A stretch of DNA of 10,767 nucleotides, taken from the NCBI GenBank assembly GCA_014859985.1, contig JACZKN010000183.1, forward strand, positions 1 through 10,767, written 5' to 3'. Positions 1 through 7,065 of this stretch are shown here, one piece after another; the first letter of the stretch is position 1; the number at the start of each line of letters is the position of its first letter. Source of the DNA: Candidatus Krumholzibacteriia bacterium (GTDB taxonomy: Bacteria; Krumholzibacteriota; Krumholzibacteriia; LZORAL124-64-63). The notes beneath the pieces were generated by a model, which did no database searches, was not told where the DNA came from, and was given only the letters and a program-made list of their open reading frames with translations. The position numbers were made by a program, and so were the translations under genes.

Positions 1-180
1 GGCTCGCCCCTGGCCCTGCGGGCGGCGCTGCAGGCGGTGGGCGACGGCCTGGCCATGCCCCAGGCCGGGGGCTGCCGCCTGGAGGCGGCGCTGTTCGGCG
101 TCTGCGGCGCCTCGGCCGACGCGCGCGAAGGCTGTGCCGCGTTCCTGGCCAAACGCAAGCCGGTCTTCGGTAGGGAGTAA
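1..180 (+). CDS. Crotonase-family enoyl-CoA hydratase/isomerase, C-terminal end only
   Basis: This is the last 59 codons of a gene that begins outside the window, read in frame 1 and ending with TAA at 178-180. The tail has the usual crotonase ending: an SPLALRAA helix, a hydrophobic LEAALFG segment, an acidic stretch with DAREG, and the closing FLAKRKPVFG. In enoyl-CoA hydratases and 3-hydroxyacyl-CoA dehydratases this C-terminal helical region packs the trimer and closes the acyl pocket. The catalytic glutamates and the oxyanion-hole glycine lie upstream and cannot be checked, so the exact reaction is open. A CoA-thioester role fits the ferredoxin oxidoreductase and CoA-transferase downstream. 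A separate promoter candidate follows this gene, so it need not share their transcript. The family call is fairly sure; the substrate is unknown. Confidence 0.75.
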   Translation, partial: GSPLALRAALQAVGDGLAMPQAGGCRLEAALFGVCGASADAREGCAAFLAKRKPVFGRE

Positions 181-240
181 CGCGCTGAAAACATGGATGT
201 TCGACGTCCGGAATGGGGCCGGCGGCGGGGGAACGAATTC

Positions 241-269
241 TTGGGTTCGGCGCCGCCGCTGACTATCTT
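241..269 (+). promoter_or_regulatory. Candidate sigma-70 promoter for the oxidoreductase operon
   Basis: TTGGGT at 241-246 and TATCTT at 264-269 are separated by exactly 17 bp. They lie in the least GC-rich part of the 136-bp gap between the crotonase tail and the ferredoxin gene, about 48 bp before its ATG. The -10 box matches the consensus at four of six positions and the -35 box at three. No sigma-54 type GG/GC pair with correct spacing was found in the same gap. The call rests on motif and position only. Confidence 0.45.
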
Positions 270-316
270 GGTCCGGTGAGCCACCGCCCTGTCCTTTCTG
301 CGCGAGGGGAAACCCC

Positions 317-547
317 ATGACCGATAACACCGTGACCGCAGTGCCTTTCATGGTGGTCGACGGCGAGCTCTGCAAGGGCTGCCAGTTGTGCATCGGCGTC
401 TGCCCCAAGCACGTCATCGCCATCAGCGAGAAGCTGAACGCCTCCAGCTACCACCCGGCCTACTACACCGGGTCCGACTGCACCGGGTGCGGCCTGTGCT
501 TCTACGCCTGCCCCGAGCCGGGCGCCATCCGCGTCGTCAAGCCCTAG
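317..547 (+). CDS. korD: 2-oxoacid:ferredoxin oxidoreductase delta subunit (2[4Fe-4S] ferredoxin)
   Basis: This 76-residue protein carries two CX2CX2CX3CP motifs, with Cys19/22/25/29 and Cys55/58/61/65, which is the standard pattern for two [4Fe-4S] clusters. In this enzyme family the delta subunit carries electrons from the cluster near the thiamine pyrophosphate site out to soluble ferredoxin. The short N-terminal stretch ending in VDGELCKGCQLC and the GCGLCFYACPEPGAI segment are typical of KorD/VorD rather than of free ferredoxins. The start is the ATG eight bases after a GAGGGG ribosome-binding site at 304-309. The alpha-subunit gene begins 26 bp downstream, giving the order delta-alpha-(beta-gamma). 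The protein is cytoplasmic, with no signal peptide. Whether the enzyme uses 2-oxoglutarate, branched-chain 2-oxoacids or others cannot be told from this subunit. Confidence 0.9.
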   Translation: MTDNTVTAVPFMVVDGELCKGCQLCIGVCPKHVIAISEKLNASSYHPAYYTGSDCTGCGLCFYACPEPGAIRVVKP

Positions 548-573
548 GTAACCAGCTGACGGGAGTAAGGTCC

Positions 574-1638
574 ATGGCCAGACAATTCATGAAGGGGAAC
601 GATGCGGTCATCGTCGGCGCGCTGGCGGCGGGCTGCCGGGCCTACTACGGTTATCCCATCACGCCGGCGAGCGAGATCGCCCACGCCGCCGCCCTGCACT
701 TCCCCGCCCTGGGCGGCGTGTTCATCCAGGCCGAAAGCGAAGTCTCCGCCATCAACATGGTGTACGGCACCGCCGGCATGGGCATCCGCACCATGACCGC
801 CTCGTCGAGCCCCGGCTTCAGCCTCAAGCAGGAGGGCCTGTCCTATTGTGCCGGCGCCGAGCTGCCCTGCGTCGTGGTGAACATCGTGCGCGGCGGCCCC
901 GGCCTGGGCAACATCGCCCCCGAGCAGGCCGACTACTTCCAGATCACCAAGGGCGGCGGCCACGGCAACTACCGCCTGATCACCCTGGCGCCCAACGGCG
1001 CCCAGGAGATGTGCGACCTGACCATGAAGGCCTTCGCGCTGGCGGACAAGTACCGCAACCCGGCCTGCATCATGGCCGACGGCATCACCGGCCAGATGAT
1101 GGAGGTCGTCGAGCTCCCCAAGGCCCTGCCGGTCGAGCGCGACCACCTTGGCTGGGCCGTGGACGGCACGCCGGCGACGCGCAAGAACCTGATCAGTTCC
1201 ATCGTGCTCGAGCCGGTCGAGCTGGAGGAGCACAACCTGAAGCTGGACGCCAAGTACAAGGCGTGCGAGGCCGCGGAGGTCCTGTACGAGGAGTACCGGA
1301 CCGACGACGCCGAACTGGTGATCGTGGCCTACGGCGTGGTCAGCCGCATCGTGTACTCCACAGTCGACCAGGCTCGCTCCCGCGGCCTGAAGGTGGGCCT
1401 GCTGCGGCCCATCACCCTGTGGCCGTTCCCCACGGCGCCGATCCGGGCGCTGGCCGGGCGCGTGCGCGCGCTGCTGGCGGTGGAGCTGTCCACCGGCCAG
1501 ATGGTGGAGGACGTGCGGCTGGCGGTGGAGGGCCGCGCACCGGTCCACTTCTACGGCCGCTGCGGCGGCATGGTGCCGGGCGGGGCGGAACTGGTCGCCG
1601 AGTACGAGAGGGTCCTGGCCGGAGGTGGGCAATCGTGA
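574..1638 (+). CDS. korA: 2-oxoacid:ferredoxin oxidoreductase alpha subunit (KorA/VorB family)
   Basis: This 354-residue subunit pairs with the TPP-binding subunit to decarboxylate a 2-oxoacid oxidatively to acyl-CoA, passing electrons to ferredoxin. The family signature GYPITP is at residues 26-31, in the domain that contacts the TPP pyrimidine ring, followed by the conserved QAESEVSAINMVYGTAGMG region and the RGGPGLGNI loop. The C-terminal third (about 230-354) is the transketolase-C-like domain, with GLLRPITLWPFP and VELSTGQM. The length matches stand-alone alpha subunits annotated as VorB or KorA; no gamma domain is fused here. The ATG at 574 was chosen because GGAG at 562-565 sits eight bases ahead; an in-frame ATG at 589 lacks such a site. 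The stop codon overlaps the GTG start of the next gene (GTGA, 1635-1638), so translation is probably coupled. Substrate choice among 2-oxoglutarate, 2-oxoisovalerate and similar acids is not settled. Confidence 0.9.
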   Translation: MARQFMKGNDAVIVGALAAGCRAYYGYPITPASEIAHAAALHFPALGGVFIQAESEVSAINMVYGTAGMGIRTMTASSSPGFSLKQEGLSYCAGAELPCVVVNIVRGGPGLGNIAPEQADYFQITKGGGHGNYRLITLAPNGAQEMCDLTMKAFALADKYRNPACIMADGITGQMMEVVELPKALPVERDHLGWAVDGTPATRKNLISSIVLEPVELEEHNLKLDAKYKACEAAEVLYEEYRTDDAELVIVAYGVVSRIVYSTVDQARSRGLKVGLLRPITLWPFPTAPIRALAGRVRALLAVELSTGQMVEDVRLAVEGRAPVHFYGRCGGMVPGGAELVAEYERVLAGGGQS

Positions 1639-3056
1639 AGGTCTTCGAGAAGTCTCCCTCGTTCTACCAGGTCTTCGAGCGCAAGAGCGGGCCCGCCAAG
1701 GAGGCCACCCACTACTGTCCCGGCTGCGGCCACGGCAACATCCACAAGATGATCGCCGAGGCCCTGGAGGACCTGGAGGTCACCGAGCGCACGGTCTTCG
1801 TCTCGCCGGTCGGGTGCTCGGTCTTCGGCTACTACTATTTCGACTGCGGCAACTTCCAGGCCGCCCACGGGCGCGCGCCCGCGGTCGCGACCGGCGTCAA
1901 GCGGGCCAACCCCGGCGCCATCGTCATCAGCTACCAGGGCGACGGCGACCTGGCCGCCATCGGCACCGCCGAGACCATCCACGCGGCCAACCGCGGCGAG
2001 AGCATCTGCGTCTTCTTCGTCAACAACGCCATCTACGGCATGACCGGCGGCCAGATGGCCCCGACCACGCTGATCGGCCAGCGCTCGACGACCTCGCCGC
2101 TGGGCCGGATCGCCGAGACGCACGGTAACCCCATCCGCATGGCCGAGCTGCTGGCGACCCTGCCCGCGCCCACCTACATCGAGCGTGTGGCCATGGGCGA
2201 CAGCAAGCAGATCATGAAGGCGCGCAAGGCCATCCGCAAGGCCCTGGAGATCCAGAAGGAGGGCAAGGGCTACTGCTTCGTGGAGATCCTCAGTTCCTGC
2301 CCCACCGGCTGGAAGATGGACCCGGTGACGTCCCGCGACTGGCTCATGGCGGAGATGACCAAGGTCTTCCCCCTGGGCGTGTTCAAGGACGAGAGCGGCA
2401 ACCGCGACGAGGGCCAGTGGGACCGGCATTTCGAGGGCTTCGCCCCCGACAAGGTCAACGCCTACCTGGACCGCCTCAAGAGCGCGCTGGGCGACAGCGA
2501 GGCCTTGTCCCTGCCCCGGGACCTGCATTGCAAGTTCGCGGGCTTCGGCGGCCAGGGCATCCTCACGCTGGGGCTCTTCCTGTCCCAGATCGGCATGCGG
2601 GCCGGCCACCAGGTCAGCTGGTTCCCAGCCTACGGTCCGGAGATGCGCGGCGGCACCGCCAACTGTTCGGTCAACATCTCCGCCGAGCGCATCGGCTCGC
2701 CCCTGGTGGACCACCCCAACGTGCTGGTGGTCATGAACCAGCCGTCGCTGGACGCGTTCGAGGCGTCGGTGCTCGACGGCGGCACCATCATCGTGGACAC
2801 GACCATCGTCGAGGGCCGGCCCGACGCGAAGCGCCTGAACGCCGTGCTGATCCCCGCCAGCGCCATCGCCGACGAGGTGGGCACGCCCAAGGTGGCCAAC
2901 GTCGTGGTGCTGGGCGCGCTGGTGGCGGCGACCGGCGCCTTCCCGCCCGAGTTCTGCGAGGCGACGCTGCGGGCGGTGATCAAGAAGCAGAGCCTGGTGG
3001 ACATGAACATGGCCGCGTTCCGCCGGGGCTACGACCACGTCAAGAACGGGGGCTGA
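1635..3056 (+). CDS. korB: 2-oxoacid:ferredoxin oxidoreductase, fused beta (TPP/4Fe-4S) and gamma subunits
   Basis: This 473-residue protein joins two subunits that are often separate. Residues 1 to about 290 are the beta subunit. The cluster ligands appear as Cys28 and Cys31 (CPGCGHG), Cys61 (VGCSVFGY) and Cys222 (SSCPTGW). The TPP/Mg motif is GDGD at 102-105 followed by NN at 130-131. A short linker leads to the gamma domain from about residue 297, which opens with GFGGQG at 303-308 and continues with AYGPEMRGGTANCSV and a VVMNQPSLDAF segment, as in KorC/VorC. The start is a GTG at 1635 with a strong GGAGGTGGG site at 1621-1629, overlapping the alpha stop codon. With KorD and KorA this makes a complete enzyme from three polypeptides. 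I see no frameshift or stop at the junction, so the fusion looks genuine. Beta-gamma fusions are known in some bacteria. Confidence 0.9.
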   Translation: MKVFEKSPSFYQVFERKSGPAKEATHYCPGCGHGNIHKMIAEALEDLEVTERTVFVSPVGCSVFGYYYFDCGNFQAAHGRAPAVATGVKRANPGAIVISYQGDGDLAAIGTAETIHAANRGESICVFFVNNAIYGMTGGQMAPTTLIGQRSTTSPLGRIAETHGNPIRMAELLATLPAPTYIERVAMGDSKQIMKARKAIRKALEIQKEGKGYCFVEILSSCPTGWKMDPVTSRDWLMAEMTKVFPLGVFKDESGNRDEGQWDRHFEGFAPDKVNAYLDRLKSALGDSEALSLPRDLHCKFAGFGGQGILTLGLFLSQIGMRAGHQVSWFPAYGPEMRGGTANCSVNISAERIGSPLVDHPNVLVVMNQPSLDAFEASVLDGGTIIVDTTIVEGRPDAKRLNAVLIPASAIADEVGTPKVANVVVLGALVAATGAFPPEFCEATLRAVIKKQSLVDMNMAAFRRGYDHVKNGG

Positions 3057-3090
3057 GCGCGGCCGCCGGACCGACCCGGATGGGAACCCA

Positions 3091-3124
3091 GGCCGGCCCC
3101 GGCGGCAGCGCCGCGGGGCCGGCC
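3091..3124 (+). terminator. GC-rich hairpin between the oxidoreductase and the Ald-like gene
   Basis: The left arm at 3091-3106 pairs with 3110-3124 around a three-base loop, with one bulged G. The stem is about 15 bp and almost entirely G-C. The bases after it are GTTTGG, so the U-tract is poor for a classical intrinsic terminator. Only 30 bp separate the hairpin from the next ATG, and I see no promoter boxes there. Partial termination or an RNA-processing or stability element inside a longer operon is therefore as likely as a full stop. Confidence 0.5.
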
Positions 3125-3154
3125 GTTTGGTGCCGAGCACACAGGAGGCGGGCG

Positions 3155-4264
3155 ATGATCATCGGGATCCCCAAGGCCAGGGCGCAGGACGAGCGGCGCG
3201 TGGTGCTGCCGCCGCGCGGCGTGCGCAGCCTCACCGAGCGGGGCCTGGAGGTGATGGTCGAACGGGGCGCGGGACAGGGCGCCGGCTTCCCGGACGAGCA
3301 GTACGAGCAGGCGGGCGCGCGCATCGTGCACGGTGCCGACGAGCTGTGGGGGCGCGCCGGCCTGGTGGCCCACGTCGGCCCCATCGACCGGCAGGAGTAC
3401 GACCTGGTGCAGGAGGAACAGGTCATCATGGCCAGCCTGCACCTGGCGGTGGCCGAGCCGGAGCTGGTCGCGCTGCTGCAGGCCCGCCGCTGCACGGCCA
3501 TCGACTTCGCCATGATCCAGGACGACAACGGCAACCTGCCGGTGCTGCGGCCCCTGTCCCAGATCGCCGGCCGCATGGTGCCCCAGATCGCCGCGCGCTA
3601 CCTGCAGACCGACCACGGCGGCCTGGGCATCCTGCTGGGGGGCTCGCCGGGCGTGCCGCCGGCCGAGGTCGTCGTGATCGGCGCCGGTACCGTCGGGCGC
3701 AACGCCGTGCGGGCCTGCGTGGGCTGCGGCGCCCGGGTCACCCTACTGGACACGGACTTCGATCGCATCTCCGAGATCGACTGGACCTTCCCCGGGCAGG
3801 TCACCACCTTCCTGGCCACCGAGGCCGCCCTGCGCAAGGTCCTCGGCTATGCCGACGTGGTGGTCGGCGCGGTGCAGGTGCGCGGCCACCGCACGCCGCA
3901 CCTGGTGACCCGCGACATGGTCGGCCTGCTGCGGGACCGCAGCCTGGTCATCGACATCTCGGTGGACCAGGGCGGATGCTTCGAGACCAGCCGGCCGACG
4001 CGGCTGTCCGATCCCACCTACGTGGTGGACGGCATCACCCACTACTGCGTGCCCAACCTGCCCAGCCTGGTGGCCCGTTCGGCCACCTACGCGATGGCCA
4101 ACGCCCTGCTGCCGTACATCTCGGCCCTGGCCACCCTGGGGGTGGCCGGCGCCCTGGAGGCGGACCGGGCGCTGGCGCGGGGCGTGAACCTCCGCAACGG
4201 CCGGCTCGTCCAGGGCGGGCTGGGGGCGGTCCGGGACCACGACGACCAGGGGGAACCCGCGTGA
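3155..4264 (+). CDS. Alanine dehydrogenase-family NAD-dependent oxidoreductase, altered active site
   Basis: The 369-residue protein spans the whole alanine dehydrogenase fold and matches the usual length of about 370. The N-terminus (MIIGIPKARAQDERRVVLPP) keeps Arg15, and SLHLA keeps His96, both substrate-site residues in the family. The Rossmann motif GAGTVG is at 176-181, with Asp199 at the end of the second strand favouring NAD over NADP. IDISVDQGGCFE carries the catalytic-loop aspartate, Asp271. The usual KVKEP segment, whose second lysine (Lys75 in the mycobacterial enzyme) binds the substrate carboxylate, reads HVGPI, so position 75 is Gly; the usual SEVAG reads SQIAG. These comparisons use family sequences from memory. 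Alanine may not be the substrate; another amino or oxo acid, or a non-catalytic role, is possible. The start is the ATG after GGAGG at 3144-3148. Its stop overlaps the CoA-transferase start. Confidence 0.8.
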   Translation: MIIGIPKARAQDERRVVLPPRGVRSLTERGLEVMVERGAGQGAGFPDEQYEQAGARIVHGADELWGRAGLVAHVGPIDRQEYDLVQEEQVIMASLHLAVAEPELVALLQARRCTAIDFAMIQDDNGNLPVLRPLSQIAGRMVPQIAARYLQTDHGGLGILLGGSPGVPPAEVVVIGAGTVGRNAVRACVGCGARVTLLDTDFDRISEIDWTFPGQVTTFLATEAALRKVLGYADVVVGAVQVRGHRTPHLVTRDMVGLLRDRSLVIDISVDQGGCFETSRPTRLSDPTYVVDGITHYCVPNLPSLVARSATYAMANALLPYISALATLGVAGALEADRALARGVNLRNGRLVQGGLGAVRDHDDQGEPA

Positions 4265-5586
4265 GCTGGCTGCAGATCTACCGGGACCGCCTGGGCAGCG
4301 CCGCCGCGGCGGTGCAGCCGATCACGAGCGGCGCCAAGGTCTACCTGGGCAGCGGCTGCGCCACGCCCCACGGCCTGGTGCAGGCCCTGGTGGACCGGGC
4401 GCCCGAATTGCAGGACGTGGAGCTGATCCACCACCTGACCCTGGGCGAGGTGCCCTACCTGGCGGCGGACATGGCCGGCCATTTCCGCTGCAGCGACTGC
4501 TTCGTCGGCGCCAACACCCGCGATGCGGTCAACGAGGGGCGCGCAGACTACGTGCCGGTGCACCTGCACGAGATGCCCCGCCTGTTCCGCCGGGGGGTGA
4601 TCCCCCTGGACGCCGCCCTGGTCGTGGTCAGCCCGCCGGACGAGCACGGGTTCTGCAGTTTCGGCATCGAGGTGGGGGTGACCAAGCCCGCCGCCCTGGC
4701 GGCCCGGCGCATCGTGGCCGAGGTGAACCGCCGCATGCCGCGCACCCTCGGCGACAGCTTCATCCACGTGAGCAAGATCGACGCCTTCGTCGAGGTGGAC
4801 CGGGACCTGGACGAGTTCCGGCCGCCGCCGCCCACGGAGGTGGAGCTGGCCATCGGCCGCCACGTGGCCGGGCTCGTCGAGGACGGGGCCTGCCTGCAGC
4901 TGGGCCTGGGGGCCATCTCCGGGGCCGTGCTGGGCTGCCTGGGTGACCGACGCGACCTGGGCGTGCACACCGAGATGTTCACCGAGGCCCTGCCCGCGCT
5001 CGTCCAGAGCGGCGTGGTCACCGGCGAGCGCAAGACCTTCCATCCGGGCAAGGTCGTCGCCGGCTTCATCATGGGCACCCGCGAGGTCTACGACTTCGCC
5101 CACGACAACGCCCTGATCGAGTTCCACCCCACCGACTACGTCAACCACCCGGTGAACATCGCCCGCAACGAGAACATGGTCGCGGTGAACTCGGCGATCC
5201 AGGTCGACCTGACCGGCCAGGTCTGCTCCGACTCCATCGGTCAGCGCATCCACAGCGGGTTCGGCGGCCAGGCCGACTTCATCCGCGGCGCGGCCCTGAG
5301 CAAGGGCGGGCTGCCGGTGATCGCGCTGCCGTCGACCACCGACGACGGGAGCATCAGCCGCATCGTGGCGCTGTTGGACCTCGGCGCGGGGGTGGTGCTG
5401 ACCCGGGCGGACGTCCACGTGGTCGTCACCGAATACGGCGTGGCCCACCTGCTGGGCCGCAACGTGCGCCAGCGGGCCGAGGCCCTGATCAGGATCGCCC
5501 ACCCGGACTTCCGCGAAGGCCTGCTGGCGGCGGCCCGGGCGCGGGGGCTCTACGGCCGGCTCTTTCCGGGGGCGGACCTGACCTGA
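4261..5586 (+). CDS. Acetyl-CoA hydrolase/4-hydroxybutyrate CoA-transferase family protein
   Basis: This 441-residue enzyme belongs to the family that moves CoA between acyl groups (4-hydroxybutyrate or butyryl-CoA:acetate CoA-transferase, acetyl-CoA hydrolase). The N-terminal domain has YLGSGCATPHGLVQAL near residue 28. The catalytic glutamate is Glu238 in HTEMFTEAL, the same number reported for the Clostridium aminobutyricum 4-hydroxybutyrate CoA-transferase. The conserved GGQADF segment is at 335-340, and the C-terminal TEYGVAHLLGR segment is also typical. All key elements are present, so the enzyme should be active. The start is GTG at 4261, overlapping the stop of the Ald-like gene by 4 bp, which implies translational coupling and a shared function. 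Next to a 2-oxoacid oxidoreductase, a likely role is to exchange the acyl-CoA product with acetate or another acid. The substrates are not determined. Confidence 0.85.
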   Translation: MSWLQIYRDRLGSAAAAVQPITSGAKVYLGSGCATPHGLVQALVDRAPELQDVELIHHLTLGEVPYLAADMAGHFRCSDCFVGANTRDAVNEGRADYVPVHLHEMPRLFRRGVIPLDAALVVVSPPDEHGFCSFGIEVGVTKPAALAARRIVAEVNRRMPRTLGDSFIHVSKIDAFVEVDRDLDEFRPPPPTEVELAIGRHVAGLVEDGACLQLGLGAISGAVLGCLGDRRDLGVHTEMFTEALPALVQSGVVTGERKTFHPGKVVAGFIMGTREVYDFAHDNALIEFHPTDYVNHPVNIARNENMVAVNSAIQVDLTGQVCSDSIGQRIHSGFGGQADFIRGAALSKGGLPVIALPSTTDDGSISRIVALLDLGAGVVLTRADVHVVVTEYGVAHLLGRNVRQRAEALIRIAHPDFREGLLAAARARGLYGRLFPGADLT

Positions 5587-5602
5587 GGAGGGCCACGGCC
5601 CG

Positions 5603-5631
5603 TTGACATTTCGTCATATTGACGACAAATT
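5603..5631 (+). promoter_or_regulatory. Candidate promoter of the response-regulator gene
   Basis: A perfect TTGACA -35 box lies at 5603-5608. The best 17-bp-spaced -10 candidate is CAAATT at 5626-5631, which is weak (three of six). The site lies in a short AT-rich island between the CoA-transferase stop and the ATG at 5673, in otherwise very GC-rich DNA. A poor -10 next to a perfect -35 and palindromes would suit a promoter that needs an activator, but this is inference. Confidence 0.45.
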
Positions 5632-5634
5632 GTC
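5611..5634. promoter_or_regulatory. Two overlapping palindromes, candidate operator
   Basis: TCGTCA-TAT-TGACGA at 5611-5625 is a perfect inverted repeat with a three-base centre. GACAA-A-TTGTC at 5624-5634 is a second perfect palindrome sharing its first two bases with the end of the first. Both fall inside the spacer and -10 region of the candidate promoter. Sites of this size and symmetry suit a dimeric HTH regulator, possibly the response regulator encoded just downstream (autoregulation). The binding protein is unknown. Confidence 0.5.
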
Positions 5635-5672
5635 TGGCGCCGCCGACCCACGCCACCGGAACGAGGACGACC

Positions 5673-7049
5673 ATGGAAACGCCCCGCCGCGAGGATCTCC
5701 CGGCCGCCGAGGACGCCGGAGCCACCATCCTGGTGGTGGATGACGAACCGGAGCTGTGCCGGGCCCTGAGCAAACTGCTCGGCCGCAACGGCTACGAGGT
5801 GATCACGGCGGGCAACGGCGAGGAGGCCCTGGAGCTGCTGCGGCGCCAGGAGGTGGACCTCGTCCTGTCGGACCTGCAGATGCCCCGGATGGGGGGCGTC
5901 GAGCTGCTGAAGGCCGGTCGCGTCATCTCCCCGGGCACCGAGTTCGTGATCATCACCGGTCACGGCACCATCGAGGTCGCCGTCGACGCCATCAAACGGG
6001 GCGCGTACGACTTCGTAGAGAAGCCCTTTTCCACCGCGACCACGCTGAAGGTGGTGCGCAAGGCCCTGGAGAAGCAGCGCCTGCGCGCCGAGAACCGCCA
6101 GCTGCGCCGCCGCCTGCGGGAGATCCAGGGCAACAGCGACATCATCGGCAAGAGCGCCGTCATGCGGCAGACCGTCGAGACGGCCCGCCAGGTGGCCAAC
6201 AGCTCGGCCACGGTGCTGCTGACCGGGGAGAGCGGCACCGGCAAGGAGGTCTTCGCCGGCGCCATCCACGCCTGGAGCGACCGGGCCGACCGCGTCATGG
6301 TGCGGGTCAGCTGCGCCGCCTTGCCGGAGACCCTGCTGGAGGCGGAGCTCTTCGGCTACGAGAAGGGCGCCTTCACCGGTGCGGTGGCCCGGCGCAAGGG
6401 CCGCTTCGAGGCCGCCCACCGGGGCACCCTCTTCCTGGACGAGGTGGGGGAGATGTCCCCCACGACCCAGGTCAAGCTGCTGCGGGTGCTGCAGGAGAAC
6501 GTCATCGAGCGCCTGGGCGGCAACGAGCCCATCCCCGTGGACGTGCGCATCATCGCCGCGACCAACGCCGACCTGGCGGCGATGGTCGCGGCGGGCCGCT
6601 TCCGCGAGGACCTCTACTACCGGCTGAACGTGATCAACCTCGAACTGCCGGCGCTGCGCCGCCGGGGCGAGGACGTGATCCTGCTGGCGGATCACTTCCT
6701 GCAGAAGTACAACGACAAGAACCGCAAGAACCTGCAGGGTTTCACGCCCGAGGCCGTGGAGGTCATGATGCGCTACGCCTGGCCCGGCAACGTGCGCGAG
6801 CTCGAGAACGCGCTGGAGCGGGCGGTGGTACTCAGCAAGGACGAACTGGTGGGCGTGTCGGCCCTGCCCCAGTCGGTGGTGGCGGGACGGCAGCGCTTCG
6901 ACGCGGTGACCATCCCCGTGGGCACGACCCTGCGGGACGCCGAGATGCAGCTGATCGAGGCCACCCTCGAGAGCTCCGGGGGCGACAAGGAGACCGCGGC
7001 GAACATCCTGGGGATCGCGGCGCGGACCATCTACCGGAAGCTGCAATAG
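5673..7049 (+). CDS. NtrC-family sigma-54-dependent response regulator
   Basis: A 458-residue transcription activator with the full three-domain layout. The receiver domain (about 18-135) has the acidic pair Asp23-Asp24, phospho-acceptor Asp67 (LSDLQMP), Thr95 and Lys117 (VEKPF). The sigma-54 interaction AAA+ domain (about 145-385) has Walker A GESGTGKE at 185-192, the sigma-54 contact loop GAFTGA at 232-237, Walker B FLDE with Asp256-Glu257, and the WPGNVRELEN segment. The last 32 residues form the Fis-type HTH (GGDKETAANILGIAARTIYRKL). All functional residues look intact. The ATG at 5673 with GAGG at 5663-5666 is preferred over an in-frame TTG at 5619, which lies inside the promoter palindromes. 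It is an orphan here, with no histidine kinase beside it. Its targets should carry -24/-12 promoters, and I found no convincing one in this window. It may control metabolic genes upstream, but that is untested. Confidence 0.92.
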   Translation: METPRREDLPAAEDAGATILVVDDEPELCRALSKLLGRNGYEVITAGNGEEALELLRRQEVDLVLSDLQMPRMGGVELLKAGRVISPGTEFVIITGHGTIEVAVDAIKRGAYDFVEKPFSTATTLKVVRKALEKQRLRAENRQLRRRLREIQGNSDIIGKSAVMRQTVETARQVANSSATVLLTGESGTGKEVFAGAIHAWSDRADRVMVRVSCAALPETLLEAELFGYEKGAFTGAVARRKGRFEAAHRGTLFLDEVGEMSPTTQVKLLRVLQENVIERLGGNEPIPVDVRIIAATNADLAAMVAAGRFREDLYYRLNVINLELPALRRRGEDVILLADHFLQKYNDKNRKNLQGFTPEAVEVMMRYAWPGNVRELENALERAVVLSKDELVGVSALPQSVVAGRQRFDAVTIPVGTTLRDAEMQLIEATLESSGGDKETAANILGIAARTIYRKLQ

Positions 7050-7065
7050 GAGCCCCCGGGGCGCC

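Noticed and set aside
195..209. Small hairpin GGATGT-TCG-ACGTCC after the crotonase gene as a terminator
   Set aside because: It has only six pairs with a wobble and no T-tract follows.
1551..3140. Long minus-strand frame opposite the beta-gamma subunit (529 codons)
   Set aside because: It is the shadow of a well-supported plus-strand gene with intact motifs; there is no ribosome-binding site or known domain.
3125..3154. Possible sigma-54 promoter before the Ald-like gene (TTTGGTGCC)
   Set aside because: No GC pair occurs at the required distance from the GG, so the -12 element is missing.
5590..5601. GGGCC-AC-GGCCC inverted repeat after the CoA-transferase gene as a terminator
   Set aside because: The stem is too short, the loop has two bases, and the following bases are the TTGACA promoter box rather than a U-tract.
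5619..5672. Upstream TTG start for the response regulator, 18 codons earlier
   Set aside because: It lies within the promoter palindromes and lacks a ribosome-binding site, while ATG 5673 has GAGG at proper spacing.
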